The notes: generated from the sequence alone by a model not told the origin. A stretch of DNA of 64,000 nucleotides from Microstegium vimineum (GCA_022036555.1 CM039131.1:36048138-36112137), one strand, 5' to 3'; positions 35,588 through 46,557 are shown, counted from the first letter of the stretch. A program made the numbers and translations.

Positions 35588-35764
35588 ATGTTGTTTTTTT
35601 GTTATTTTGTTGTGAGATAAAAGCATTATACCATAGATGATAAGTCTTGTCATGACTGATAAGTCAAATAAACATGACGCATGTTTGGTATTACAAACAT
35701 TAATATATTTATAGGTTTTATCAAATTTGAATTTTCTTGAAGAATGATGAGGATATGATATGTG

Positions 35765-35852
35765 TTTTTTTACTAGGAGCGGTACCCAGGATTTGAACCC
35801 TGGATGGGAACCCCCACAACCAATGACCTTTGTCATTGCGCCGTGAACGTCT
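35765..35852 (-). repeat. tRNA-derived SINE-like sequence
   Basis: On the minus strand an A-box-like GGCGCAATGACAAAGG (35827-35842) lies 30-40 bases upstream of an exact B box GGTTCAAATCC (35789-35799) inside the arm CCAGGGTTCAAATCCTGG. This spacing is that of an internal RNA polymerase III promoter. The anticodon arm does not fold as a real tRNA and no acceptor stem is evident, so a SINE head is more likely than a tRNA gene. A tail and flanking duplication were not found. Confidence 0.5.
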
Positions 35853-36014
35853 TGATGAACCTGATACATAAACAAACTCAAACGCCTCTCTTTAGTTTTT
35901 TTTCTCCTTTATTATGGCACAACACTACCCATACACTGCGCGTAGCCGCGTACTGACTTCACCAGTTCACCCCTTGTCTCACGGTGTCACCTACTCACCC
36001 ACCTCTCCTTTCCA

Positions 36015-36832
36015 ATGGCCGCCGCCGCCGCCGCCGCTCGCCGCCTAGTGCGCGGGGCCTCTTCCACCTCCGTATCCAACACCAGGCGTCTCCTTTCCTC
36101 CACCACTTCCCCACCTCCCCACCGGAGCCCCCACACCAACTCACCAGTTGCCTTCGACTGGTCCGACGACGAAGCTGACAGCTCCTCAAATCCACCCCCG
36201 TCCACGGCAAACAAGGATGAACTACCTCCCCCTACTACGACCCCTTTAGCAAGAAGCCCGCCGTTGCCGAGCCGTCCGACCCTACCAACCTACAGGAGAT
36301 CTTCCACAGGATGCGGAAAGAGGGCCTCACCGACTACGCCATCAAGATGTTCGACGGATTGTCCAAGGACGGGCTCACCCACGAAGCTCTCGCGCTCTTC
36401 GCCGTCATTAAGGATAAGGGCGCCATGCCCGACGTCGTCGCCCACACCGCCGTCCTCGAGGCCTATGCCAACGCCGGCCCCGCGCACTGGCGCGACGCCG
36501 TGCGCACCTACGACCGCATGCTCGCGTCCGGCGTCACGCCCAATGCGTACACGCTGGCCGTGCTTGTCAGGGGGCTCGCGGCCAGCGACCGGTGTGGGGA
36601 AGCCGGCAAGTACCTAGTGGAGATGCTCGACCGCGGGATGCGGCCGAATGTGGCGACGTATCTGGCCGCGTTTGAGGCGTATCTGAGGATGGAGAAAGTG
36701 GAGGAGGGGAAAGCGCTGCTAGAGACGATGAAGGGGAAGGGGTTCGTGCCAGACGAGGAGGCCGTGCGTGGCGGCACTGTGAAGCGGGGGCAGGTGTTCG
36801 ACGGCATAATGAACTTGCTCTTTGGCAAGTGA
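36015..36832 (+). pseudogene. Small organellar PPR protein (At4g38150-like), frameshifted
   Basis: An ATG at 36015 opens an Ala/Arg/Ser-rich N-terminus (ARRLVRGASS, RRLLSSTTS) like an organelle transit peptide. The frame then shifts by one base inside the C-run at 36227-36232. The second frame continues as YYDPFSKKP, LQEIFHRMRKEGLTDYAIKM and then three PPR repeats (DVVAHTAVLEAYANAG, NAYTLAVLVRGLAASD, NVATYLAAFEAYLRME), ending VKRGQVFDGIMNLLFGK at 36832. Together they would give about 272 residues without an intron. The layout and the C-terminal block fit the family of Arabidopsis At4g38150. PPR proteins bind organelle RNA. The missing base lies in a homopolymer, so a sequencing error is as likely as true loss. 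Translation from Met 36311 would lack the transit peptide. Confidence 0.75.
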
Positions 36833-38601
36833 TAGTGGTACGCTCTGATTGGTGCACGTAGGAGTGTTTGAATCAAATGCAGTAAAGTATTTGCTGTTTT
36901 GGCAATAGTGGCAGTGTGGCACCGCCTTGCTTCTTTTTTGGTTCAAGTAAGAATGTTTGTTTGAATCAAAAATGTGCTTGTGAGTTTTCAGGATTTCCAA
37001 GTGAAATATGTACTGTTTGTCCGAAACAGGGCTAATGGCTAATGTTCCTAGTTTAGTAGGCTATAAACTAACAAGTTTTTGGGACAAATTTTTGGGGGTG
37101 GCTATTAATACAATATTATTCACTGTGCATCTTATTTTAATGAATCCCTCACATGACATGTTTTCCAATATTATTTATTTCTTTATTTTTGGCTTGGAGT
37201 AGCATTTTGTTCAAATAAATTATGGAGAAATACAAAAGGGATAAACTGACAAATTTGGAACCATGCTTAGCCATAGATGGTCAAAGGAAATCTAAGGAAT
37301 TTGGGCTTTCAATTTTTTATGGTGAATTTAACATCAAACAGATTTCTTATGTATTTTGCGCCCTCAAAGAGATAAATGGTGGTGCATGTCCTTCTGCCTC
37401 ATTATCCTCTTGCATTTTTTAACTCGAATGCACATAGCAATTGTTAGACATGATGTAGCAGTAAACATTTATGAGCTATGCATAAAAGTACTGCAGTTTT
37501 ATACGGAGTACTGTTATATATATCACATGTGTAGTGACCCTAATTTACTCCTTTAGTTTTGCATGGAACACCTTGGGTTAATTGCAAGAATCACGTAAAT
37601 CTCATAAGCATGCAAGCCCTGTTGGCTGGTGAGCAGCTGTGAGCAACGATATGATGCTAGTTACATAGTCAAAGAATATTATAAAACATCTCTGACAAAT
37701 CTAACAACCATGGGCAGAAAGCAAATTTCCCTTTTACCTCTCTATTCTTATCCAGCATTTCACTTCTATCATCATCTAGGTCGAGCAAAGAAACATCAAG
37801 AACAACTAAAGCTATCTTCTCCAAGAGACCAAGACCTAACCATATCTATGCTCTGAGCCTGAAGAACACATAGGATTATTTGAATCAGGACTAAGCACAG
37901 CATAAAGGTCAGTACACAGCCTGAAAAAAACATGAATGGAACAGCGGCAACAGAGAGGCAAGAGGTAGTACCTAACCTACATCTATCAGGTTAGGATGGT
38001 GGCACTAGTTCTGCATTTTTTTTCATATAAACTTCTATGGAGATTACATCGAGTAGTGATTACCTGGTAGCCTGATCCATGATGTTAGCTGGATCTTTTT
38101 TCTTCAGGGATGTGCACCAGAAAGATAATACATAATATGGTTAATGATCTCATCTGACCTAACCTTTTTGGAAGCGTAATATGCTCTCCTGTAGGCTGCC
38201 ATAAGATTCAGAACACCCATGTAAGTTCAGAGCTACGAAAATACATCATGAGGTTAATCATCTGAACCTTGAACCTTGTCAACTGGATATGCTATTTGCC
38301 AGGCATAATATTGAGAACATCTGTTGTCAAAAAAAAAAAAGAACATCCATGTAAATTCAGAGCTTTGAAAATAATAATTACAATAGGGGTACTGCAAATG
38401 CAAGTCATAATTACAATAGGGGTACCTATGGATATGGACAGCTCCATTTTAACCATACATAGAAGATCACACCATGGGCCGGTAACTGAAATTGCGCTTG
38501 CACAAGAACCACTACAGAGCAGTACCAAATGAGTATAAATCTGGAGTATAGTATCTATGTTGTAAGACCAATAATTCAATAACCACACCATTGGTTAACA
38601 C
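36833..38601. other. Intergenic, with local duplications
   Basis: No gene was recognised. At 38205-38245 and 38337-38372 a block (AACAYCCATGTAARTTCAG, then AGCT and GAAAATA) is repeated about 131 bases apart. AATAATTACAATAGGGGTAC-type words repeat 36 bases apart at about 38371 and 38407. 37660-38000 could be an untranslated end of an unseen gene, but nothing proves it. Confidence 0.45.
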
Positions 38602-39056
38602 CAGGCCTGGATATCGAGCCAGCTCGGCTCGTTAGCATTCTGGCTCGACTCGGCTCGTTATGCAAACGAGCTAGAAGAGCAGCTCGGCTCGGCTCGTTAA
38701 GAAACTCGAGCTAGCTCGTTAGGTTCGCGAGCCAAATCATAAAAACATATTTTAGGGAAATTATAAAAGCAAGACTCGTTGACTGCTCTATCTGCTGCGC
38801 ATCGCAGATGTAGGAGTGGCCGGGTGGGAGTGGGAGTCAAGGGGACTTCTATATTTACATGGGGTTTGTGCTAATTGGGTTGACCTAAACCGATTTCAAT
38901 ATGCTGCTTATTTGACCTGGCAAATTATCTGGCTCGTTCGAGCTAACGAGCAGCTCACGAGCTGGCTCGTTATCAAACGAGCTGGCTCGTTATAAAATGA
39001 GTCGAGCTCGAGCCGAGTCATTAACGAGCGAGTTTCAAGTTTTTCGTCCAGCCTTA
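38602..39056. mobile_element. Non-autonomous hAT transposon (455 bp) with 8-bp target duplication
   Basis: The 8-bp direct repeat GTTAACAC occurs at 38594-38601 and 39057-39064. The ends are CAGGCCTGGA and, in complement, TAAGGCTGGA. Both subterminal regions are packed with GCTCGTTA and GAGCTCGGCTCG words in direct and inverted order, typical of transposase-binding repeats. There is no coding capacity. The perfect duplication suggests a fairly recent insertion. Confidence 0.88.
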
Positions 39057-39385
39057 GTTAACACTCCAATCAAATATATTTATAACAGAAGGAATGGGCA
39101 ATGATAATGCGAAATACAGTACAGTTACAGTACAATACAGGTGTAGAAATTAATATACATCTTGTGCCAATGATATGGCTTGGTGTTATATAAACGAAAA
39201 AGTGTCACTCAATTGATATATGAATGAAAAATTTAAAAATCCCGTTATTCAAACCGAAGAACCAGGACAACACACACGTAGAGAGATCTTGCAACATGTA
39301 GGCATGGTAACACAGCATGCTCAGTTTTACAGTACCAGAATCACACGCATCCATTTTATTCGTCCTTTTTTTTTTGAAGCTCATT

Positions 39386-40136
39386 TTACTCGTCGTCAGA
39401 AACCGTGCAGTCCTCAGTGGTAGCCGCAGCTGTGAATATTTCTGTTTCATCAGGCGAGGCCGCCTGCTGCTGCTCCTTGACATACTGGACAAGTCTCTCG
39501 GCAGCCGCCGCCAAGGGTGCAGTGGAAGCCGCCGCCTCGAGCTCAGGACGCCCGTCGTCGAACTCGTACTCGACCGTCGATGCTATCACCGACGAGCTGG
39601 GACCCTTCTCGATGATGTGGAAACGGGTCACGTACGTGGTGAAGCCGAGTGTCAGAAGGTCGCCGTCGATGACCGCCGCCTCCTTGACGCGGTTCTCGTT
39701 GTCGATTTTGGCGAACTCCTCACTGTAGGTCTGCACGCCAGGGTTCCCTGTATAGCAGTTGGCATGGCAGAGACGACACAAGGTTATATATGTATCATCT
39801 TCATCGAAATAGTATTTTTCTCTTACAAACAAAACAGCTAAAAACAGCATCAGTCAGGTTATCAGTCATCGAAACGATGAGACGAACATGACTGATTTTA
39901 TCTTATTCGTTTCAAAGATGCATGCATGCATGGCCATGGTCTCAACTCGCACCTGGAGGGAACGTCACCTTGATGACGGTGCCTTGGCCGCCTTCGCCGC
40001 TGACGACCTCGACCTGGTGGAGGACCTGCGGGAGCAGCTCGTGCACCAGCTCCACGAAGCGGAGCGTGCCGTAGATCTTCCACAGCTCGGAGGCCGGGAC
40101 GTCGGCCTCCAGCTCGTGGTGCTTGCTTCCCTTCAT
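39386..40136 (-). CDS. PR-10 / S-norcoclaurine-synthase-like protein (Bet v 1 family)
   Basis: Two exons, 39953-40136 and 39386-39747, join in phase (G/GG) and give 181 residues, slightly longer than the usual 155-160 for the family because of an acidic tail. The start KGSKHHELEADVPASELWKI followed by YGTLRFVELVHELLPQVLHQ, and the later block TVEYEFDDGRPELEA with STAPLAAAAERL, match grass proteins annotated as norcoclaurine-synthase-like. The single intron is at the position normal for PR-10 genes. Bet v 1 folds bind small hydrophobic ligands. True norcoclaurine synthase activity is not implied in a grass, and I could not assign catalytic residues. A TATA box lies upstream. No lesion is seen. 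Confidence 0.88.
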
Positions 40137-40234
40137 CGTTCGAGACCGAGCTAGCGCTGCACCTCTCGGTCAATCCTAAGCTAGCTAGTGTGTTTCCTGC
40201 GCGCTAGTTGTGGATTCCATTGTTGAGCTGTGGA

Positions 40235-40248
40235 GTGCGCGTATATAT
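40235..40248 (-). promoter_or_regulatory. TATA box of the PR-10/NCS-like gene
   Basis: CCTATATATACGCGC on the minus strand, about 100 bases before the ATG at 40136, at the right distance and orientation for a plant core promoter with a short leader. Confidence 0.7.
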
Positions 40249-40299
40249 AGGCAAGCCGGCTGGCCGCGTATGGCAGTGTCAGTTTAATAGCAACATGCA

Positions 40300-41061
40300 T
40301 GTTGAGCACATATGCACTAAAACAACTGCTTTCGTGTCAGTTAGCTCGTTTCTCATCGTTTATTGGAGTGGAATCTCAGTGCAATGATCGAGACCCGATC
40401 AAGGACGCATCACAGGAAAACTAAACCAAGTGTTGATTCATTATTGGCGTTCCGGAGAGACGTTGGTTGTGACAGCGCTTGAGCTGCGTGCAGGCTGTAC
40501 TAGCCAATACTGTACTAGTACTACGATGCTGCAAGCCTGCAACTAGCCGGCGTCGCATCGGACTCTGATGAGCTGGTTTGTGCGGCTTCAGCGGATCAAT
40601 GCTGCGTCAGCGTAGGCTATCCGCTACCATTGTACCACATGTTCACATGGGCTAGGCGTGCTGGAACTGGATTTGTGCACAGCACAGCGAATCAGCGTTG
40701 GATCGATTCTGACAGCACAATATATATCGTGGACGATGCCACATGGGCCCTGAATGAGGCTACCAGCCATCAGGGCTAGTGACAGTACAATACTCTCTTG
40801 AAAGCAGGTACTGTGAGTAGCATAGGGGTGCCCGATTTTAACTTGACAGCCCGCAAAATAGGCAGCCTGAAGTGCTATTAAGATTTTGATCAGGACCCTT
40901 CCACGCAGATGGTGTCAATTTTTCAAACAATAGAAAAGGTTTCAGATTAATACCTCTTCGAAGAAGCATTATCATAGTACTAAATGTGCGAATACATGGT
41001 TGATATTGCCTATGTATGGGTGATGATCAAAGCTTTGACTTAATGTGTGTGAGACTAATCA
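40300..41061. other. Upstream intergenic region of the PR-10/NCS-like gene
   Basis: No gene or complete repeat was recognised. It probably includes the distal promoter of the minus-strand gene. Confidence 0.4.
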
Positions 41062-41243
41062 CACTACCACAATTTAAAAGTTCTCCTAGTGAGGTGGAGT
41101 TCTCCTAGTGTTTTGGTAGTCAAAATTTAGTACAAATTTTCCCTAGTAAATGCGTCCTAGTGAGATTTCTCATGTGTTATAACTAGTAGTAATGTTTTAT
41201 TACTACATAAAAACACTAGGAGAAGTCCACCATTCTAGTAGTG
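41062..41243. mobile_element. Mini-CACTA element (182 bp)
   Basis: The left end is CACTACCACAATTT and the right end, in complement, CACTACTAGAATGG. The triplet TCA flanks it at 41059-41061 and 41244-41246. The inside has several TCTCCTAGTG and CACTAGGAGA words in both orientations. It is very small and non-coding. Confidence 0.75.
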
Positions 41244-41724
41244 TCATTGCGTGAGTGAGTTTACGTGTACAATATGTCTTTTGGCTATATGATGTGTCGC
41301 GTGTCGGTGTTGAGCGTGAGACGACTGACGAAAATGGAGAAGATTAGCCTGGAAGTACGTTTGGAAATAGACCGCGAGCGGTGAAGGCCGGATGCGGATA
41401 TAAGATATCTTTCATGCGTAGATAAATTGGAGGCCGGAGAGTGCCTCTGTTCATCGATTTGATATTTTTTAATTTCTTTAATTTTTTATTTTTTATTATA
41501 ATTTTCGAATTTTATATTTAATTTTTTTATTTTTTTAATTTAGAACGCCTTTTGTACTGTTCATCGATTTGATATTTTTAAATTTCTTTTATTTTTTATT
41601 ATATTTTTTTAGATCAAAAGGGTCTCCCCAGCTTTTCATTACCAAAAAGCATCCAACATTCAGTTCACAGGTTTAGCTTAACGGCCAGCAGCCTTACAAC
41701 TCGCCTTAAAGCGATCAAACAGAC

Positions 41725-42651
41725 GAGAAAATGGCGATTCTACCATTATAAAAACTGGGCTTTGTAATTTTGCCATCCCGCAAATGGGCTTCGCAATTTT
41801 GTCATTCTCAAACGATACGCAATCGCAAATCTGCCATGTGAAGGATTTGTTGCCGAATTAATTCTTTCCTACCCGTTTTACCCTTCCCTAATCCGTTTTC
41901 GTTCTTCACGGTCACGGAGACGAGGCCGGCCGCCGCCACTTCCAGAGGAGAGGTCGCGCGGGTAGGGCGACCGCCTCCGCCCGAGGAGCACGCGGCGAGG
42001 TGCACCACGTCCGCGAAGGGCACCAGCGCCATGAGGTGCTCCAGCAGCGCAGCGTTCTTAAAGTCGGCGTCTAGCACCACCACGTTGTGGGACGCCGGCA
42101 ACCGCTGCCGCGCGCGCTTCAACGCCGGCAGCCGCTGCTGCGCGCGCTTCAAGGATGGGTCGTCGTAGGCGTTGAAGTCGTTGAGGCCGAGCACGTTGTC
42201 GCCGCGCGCGCCGAGCACCAGCGAGCAGTGCGCGCCCACGAAGCCCGTGGCGCTGTGACAAGCACGATCAACGTCTCGTCCCGCCCCGATGCGGCGAGGC
42301 GCTGCGCCGCCCCTCCCGCTCCCACGCCCTGCCTCATCTGTACGATGACGACGCACCTGGACGAGGAGGCGGCGGTCACTCGCGCTGGTCTCCCAGCACT
42401 CTGCCATGGATGCGGCACTTGTCCTGTCGGCCACCGTTAGGAAGCGACACCTCCCGTATCCGTGAAAAAACGAAAAGGCACGGATTAGTGAAGGGCAAAA
42501 CGGGTAGGGATGAATGAATTTGGCAACGAATCCTGCACAGGGCATATTTGCGAGTGTGTATCATTTGAGAATGGCAAATATGCGAATCTCATTTGTGGGA
42601 TGGCAAAATTACGAAGCCCAGTTTTCATAATGGCATAATCATCATTTTCTC
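41725..42651. mobile_element. Pack-MULE (927 bp) carrying a UDP-glucuronate 4-epimerase fragment
   Basis: Both ends begin GAGAAAATG and continue as inverted repeats of about 180 bp (41725-41908 and 42462-42651). They share CTGGGCTT-GTAATTTTGCCATCCC, CAAATGATACRCA and CTACCCGTTTTRCCCTTC. The 10-bp duplication TCAAACAGAC lies at 41715-41724 and 42652-42661. There is no transposase. The middle is GC-rich gene-derived sequence on the minus strand. This is the textbook structure of a Mutator-like element that has captured host coding DNA. Confidence 0.9.
41980..42275 (-). pseudogene. Captured fragment of a UDP-D-glucuronate 4-epimerase (GAE) gene
   Basis: On the minus strand it reads LIVLVT then, one base out of phase, ATGFVGAHCSLVLGARGD, NVLGLNDFNAYDDPSLKRAQ and VPFADVVHLAA. 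This is the NAD-binding start of an extended SDR epimerase, with the GxxGxxG region and the YYDPSLK-like block typical of plant GAEs. One base is missing in the nucleotide-binding motif near 42254. A 30-bp tandem duplication (42091-42120 and 42121-42150) doubles the segment LKRAxQRLPA. Only about 95 of some 430 residues are present. A long frame (to 42545) runs on into the inverted repeat. Confidence 0.8.
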
Positions 42652-42999
42652 TCAAACAGACACAACAAACAAGTCCAAAAACATTTTAAGAAGTTTGATC
42701 GGTAGCATCAGCCCGTCCTCCAGTTGCACCTCTGTAGACCCAGGGCGGCGCAGCCGATCGATCCAACCTTGATGATAAGTCCTCCATTCTGCCCCAAATC
42801 AGTTGTGGTGGAGAGGTAGCTTTTCTTATCAGCATTGCGGCCACCTGCCTCACTCTTTTCTCGTTCTCCTTTTTCATCAGTGGTGCCCATCTTTCGAGCA
42901 TTCTTGCAATCTTGAGTAATATCTCTTTCAATCCCATCCACACGCGACCCTGAAAACATATTTCATTTCAAACTTCCATAAAGACCAAAGAATTGCACT

Positions 43000-43440
43000 C
43001 TTGGTGGAATATTAATTTTCAAATTAATATTTAAATTTTTTTATTTTCTTTTATTTAAATTTTAGATTTCTATTTTTACTCTTTTGTTTTATACGATCAT
43101 ACGTATCGGAGTGCATGTAGTGTGGTAGTTTATATCAATTATAATAATAAAAACATGTAGTCTTTCTATCAGACCAGTACAGCTTTATATTGAACATGTT
43201 TTTATCTTTTTTAGTTTTTACTTCCCAAAATCTTTTACTATTTTTAGTTTTAAATTTATCTAAGATTTTTTATTCTCTTCTTTTTCTCATTTTTTTTAAT
43301 CTTTTGTTTTATACAAGCAGCGATCACACGCTATAAAGTGCGTTTAATATGATGATTCATATCCATCATGACAATAAAGAGTTTATAATATTTCTATCAG
43401 GCCCGTGCATCTCTATATTGGGTTATTATTAGACCATAAC
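43000..43440. repeat. AT-rich region with diverged duplication, period about 240 bp
   Basis: CTTTTGTTTTATACGATCAT...TTTCTATCAGACCAGTACAG-CTTTATATTG (43081-43193) recurs in diverged form as CTTTTGTTTTATACAAGCAG...TTTCTATCAGGCCCGTGCAT-CTCTATATTG (43304-43420). No coding sequence and no clear transposon ends. Confidence 0.5.
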
Positions 43441-44726
43441 AACAATTTTGAGTACTTATCCATGCTATTGTACATATATTGTTTCAGTATATAAAAAAAC
43501 TAACTCTTCCATTTGCAACAAATGCTTAGCAAGAATGGGCGCAACGGGCCCTTTGTGCTATTACTTTGATTGAGGGACCGAAAGCCGGAGGATGGACTGT
43601 GGACGGCTAGTTTTTTTTTGTGAAATAGGCTAGTATTTGGACATGCCGACAAATGAGTGTAGTACAAACCAAACATATATCTATCTATAATTCAAAAAAC
43701 AAATACAACTCGTAGCAAGATTGTTTGGGCGTTCAGCAACAGCAGCCCAACATAAGCCCAAACCTCACCTTGGTTACGTTCAATAAAAGTTCCCTGTAGG
43801 GGCTGCTCGTTCAAAAAAAACCGACCGCCCAACATCAGCCCAAACCTATACAGCCGCCGTTCAGCCCAGGGCAGCAGTTTGATGGGCTTCTCAGTCCTTA
43901 TTCGCCCGCTCCGTCGCCCCGACCGACACACGTGTCAGTTCCCATTGGCCATTGGGCCCATTCCGCAGTGCACGCACAGGGCAGTGCAGCAGCAACACCG
44001 TACACCGCAACCGCAACAGCCTGAAGAGCCCCGCGATAGTGCAGTAGCAGGCGAACACGATAGTGTTTGGGCGCCGAACAAATTAAACAGCAGGCTGAAG
44101 AGCCCCGCGAAACCAGCGAAACAGCAACGAGCACGCGCAACCGAAGTAACTGTTGCCTCGGCCGGTGCCGGTGCCGGTGCCGGTGCGGCCGGCCGCCGCG
44201 AAGCATGCGCCGCTTGCCTTGCCTTTCCGGAAGGAATGGCGTTGCGGCTAAACGCGCGCAGAGGTGGTTTTCCACGGACCTGGTGCGGGCCGGGAACGCC
44301 AGCAGACATATGTGCCGCTGCAGACTTCAGGTCAGCTCGTAGCCAGCAGTCGCGGGGACAGCAGAGAACCCGGTGCCGTGTGCTTGGAGCAAGGAAAACA
44401 TCAGTCAAGCTATAGGCCTCTTTTTTTGGCGCGCGTGGAACAACGACTCTCTCTCTCTCTTCCTTTTTTGTAAAAAAAAAACCGTGACTCGGCAATAATC
44501 TCTCGGTACGTGCTTGCCATTATCCATCTATATTCATTGAATTCATTCTTCACCGGATTCACGACCGAATCATTTCCTGGAACCTCAAGCTAGCTAGCCC
44601 AACCTGCACACATTGAGTTGGGTTGGTTACGGAGAACAGCGCGCATTTCCCGTGGATTTAGCGTAGATATATATGTGTATATATATACGTCAGGGCCGTG
44701 ACGGCGAATGGATTTATTTATACGTA
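43441..44726. other. Intergenic, GC-rich middle without an identifiable gene
   Basis: Open frames on both strands at 43879-44495 follow from GC-rich composition and have no recognised domain. A GCCGGT hexamer repeats at about 44160-44186. CCCAACATMAGCCCAAACCT occurs twice (about 43746 and 43828). A (CT)n run lies at 44449-44460. A lost or non-coding transcript unit cannot be excluded. Confidence 0.4.
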
Positions 44727-44961
44727 CTTAATTTGTTCTAAATTATAGTTCGTTTGACTTTTTCAACTCTAAATTTAACCACTTGTTTTATTCAAATTTT
44801 TCTGTAAAATACCATTTCTTTTGGTGTGGCTTACTTATTTAATAAATAGTCTACATGAATGATTTAAATTTGACTATGTTTGTATAAATTTTTTGAATAA
44901 GACGAGTGATTAAAGTTGGGGGTCAAAAAGGTCAAACAAATTATAAATTGAAACGAAGGGG
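44727..44961. mobile_element. Degenerate Stowaway-like MITE
   Basis: The left end CTTAATTTGTTCTAAATTAT and the right end ATAAATTGAAACGAAGGGG are partial complements between TA dinucleotides (44725-44726 and 44962-44963). GTTTGACTTTTTCAACTC and GGGTCAAAAAGGTCAAAC continue the inverted repeat. The left end has lost the CTCCCTC motif. Confidence 0.55.
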
Positions 44962-45624
44962 TACTTATTATTGCGTCGAGAGGTCAAACCAGCAACGCAA
45001 TTTGTATAGCACAATAGTATTAGTTTTGTGTTGCGGCCAACGGCCCTCTTGCATACTCAACTATCGACATCATCGCCGAAGAATCAACACTCGGAAGGTT
45101 CGCTTTCCTTGGTTTTGGGGCTGCTAATGCCGCCTGCGTGCACATTTGACACACTACTTAGTCTACTACCGTACGTGATAATCTTGTTTCTTTCTGCATA
45201 AACTGAGACTCCTCTTGTCAGCCTTTCGAAACGCGAAGATGGTAGGCTCTGGTGACGTGGCGCGATCTTAACCTTCTGTTGTCGATCCAATACCTAGGAT
45301 TGAACGGCACCACACCTTAGGGTAGTGGGCAATTACTTGTACTAGTATTAGAAGAGAAAATCTTGTCTTGATTTTTATTCTCGATCATGTACTAGGACCA
45401 TATATATGTAGCTGTGTCTATACATGATACTATACATTATGCCATGTGTTTTTTTCATCTAGGGACTGACCCCACCATGCAATAACTGTTTAATCGATGC
45501 AAGATAGCAACACTAGCTAGAGGTAGAGTCAAGCGTTCCTCAAATCAGTGTCGGGTGTTTTGTTTCTCCTTCTGTCACGTCGTCTCCGGCCTCTTCTTGA
45601 AAACAAAAACGCATGACAGCTTCA

Positions 45625-46117
45625 ATTTTTTGTTCGAACACGCCGTTTCGCATATTTCATTAAGCAGAAAACGGTTTGATAAAGAGTTAACAAGAAGGGG
45701 ACGGTAACCCGAGGTTACTGAGGCCCGAAACACCCCGCTCAACCATAGCAACCATAGCACGAGCTTGTAATTACAAGACACCAAATTTGCGACTAAGAGA
45801 GAGAGACGGAGGACCAAACAGAAAGCTTAGATGGCAGCGAGCAGCAGGCTCAAGTGCCTGAACCCAGCCAGGCACCAGAACTCAGCCTCCTCCCGAGAGT
45901 TTGCCACCAGACTTGGTGCTGAGGTGAACTTCGCGTCGAACGTTCTGGCGTTCCTTTCCTTCCAAAGCAGCCATCCCAGGAGAAAGAACAAGGAGTCGAA
46001 GCCGCGGCGTAAGGGCTTAGGCACCATTTTCCTTGTGCTCAGCCACCAAGTCAGCGCCACATCATCATTGACGGCTTCAATTATGTTGCAAGAAAATGTG
46101 GGACTTATTATGATCAA
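45625..46117 (-). mobile_element. 3' part of an L1-like LINE, decayed
   Basis: On the minus strand it encodes ALTWWLSTRKMVPKPLRRGF, then DSLFFLLGWLLWKERNARTF and REEAEFWCLAGFRHL, the usual C-terminus after the zf-RVT region of grass LINEs. The 3' end reads TTAATGAAATATGCGAAACG then GCGTGTTCGAACAAAAAA, a short stem (CG..GTTCG) followed by poly-A. The upstream ORF2 is missing. Confidence 0.75.
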
Positions 46118-46547
46118 AAGAGAAGAAAAAATGTGGACCTTTAGATTGAAAGTTTGAAATTAAGAAAAGGAATGCATGCTTCGATGTTATACTATATAGT
46201 TGTTGATATATATGCAGCCACTATAGCTTCTAGCTAGAGCTGTCCGTCCATCTGTTGTGCCTACTACCCTCTCACTCTGAGACATGCTGTGCAGCCGTAC
46301 GACCCAGAACGAGTGTGAAACACCGCATGCGCGAATATATCAACTAAACCTGCTTACGTGGTGCGAGATCTCTCAGGCAACTGCTCCCTTTGACTTGCTA
46401 AGATCCACAGACGAAGCAACAACGACGGGGTAAATAAAAACAGTTTCTCTCATAACCATAACCCCTCCACAAGCTCATCAATGTTGCCATGCACGAAACA
46501 TCCATTGAAATTGCAATTGCAAGCCAACCCCTCCCTCCCTAGCTAGC
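46118..46547. other. Upstream region of the MYB gene
   Basis: Probable promoter-proximal region. No specific transcription-factor site is claimed. There is no other gene here. Confidence 0.4.
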
Positions 46548-46557
46548 TATAAATACA
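46546..46557 (+). promoter_or_regulatory. TATA box of the MYB gene
   Basis: AGCTATAAATACACC about 175 bases before the ATG at 46728, a strong plant TATA consensus. A CT-rich patch (CCCCTCCCTCCCTAGC) lies just upstream. Confidence 0.75.

Larger units (their letters stand above)
41611..42960 (-). mobile_element. LINE tail split by a Pack-MULE
   Basis: 41611-41724 on the minus strand reads GATCGCTTTAAGGCGAGTTG, then TAAGGCTGCTGGCCGTTAAG and GGTAATGAAAAGCTGGGGAG, then a poly-A, a LINE-type 3' end. The sequence resumes after the inserted element at 42662-42960. There a minus-strand frame with GLKEILLKIARMLERW, KRVRQVAAMLI and WGRMEDLSSRLD is open, presumably the C-terminal part of the element's coding or an associated transcript. 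I could not identify that protein segment further. Confidence 0.55.

Noticed and set aside
35765..35852. A true tRNA gene
   Set aside because: The B-box arm is good, but no acceptor stem or anticodon arm can be folded; kept as SINE-like only.
39317..39841. 174-codon plus-strand frame
   Set aside because: Mirror frame of exon 2 of the PR-10/NCS-like gene.
41808..42545. 245-codon minus-strand frame as a functional epimerase
   Set aside because: Contains only the N-terminal part of the domain, has a one-base lesion in the nucleotide-binding motif, and its ends come from transposon inverted repeats.
43879..44495. 178- and 186-codon frames on opposite strands
   Set aside because: Overlapping, low-complexity GC-rich translations without a recognisable family, splice structure or promoter.
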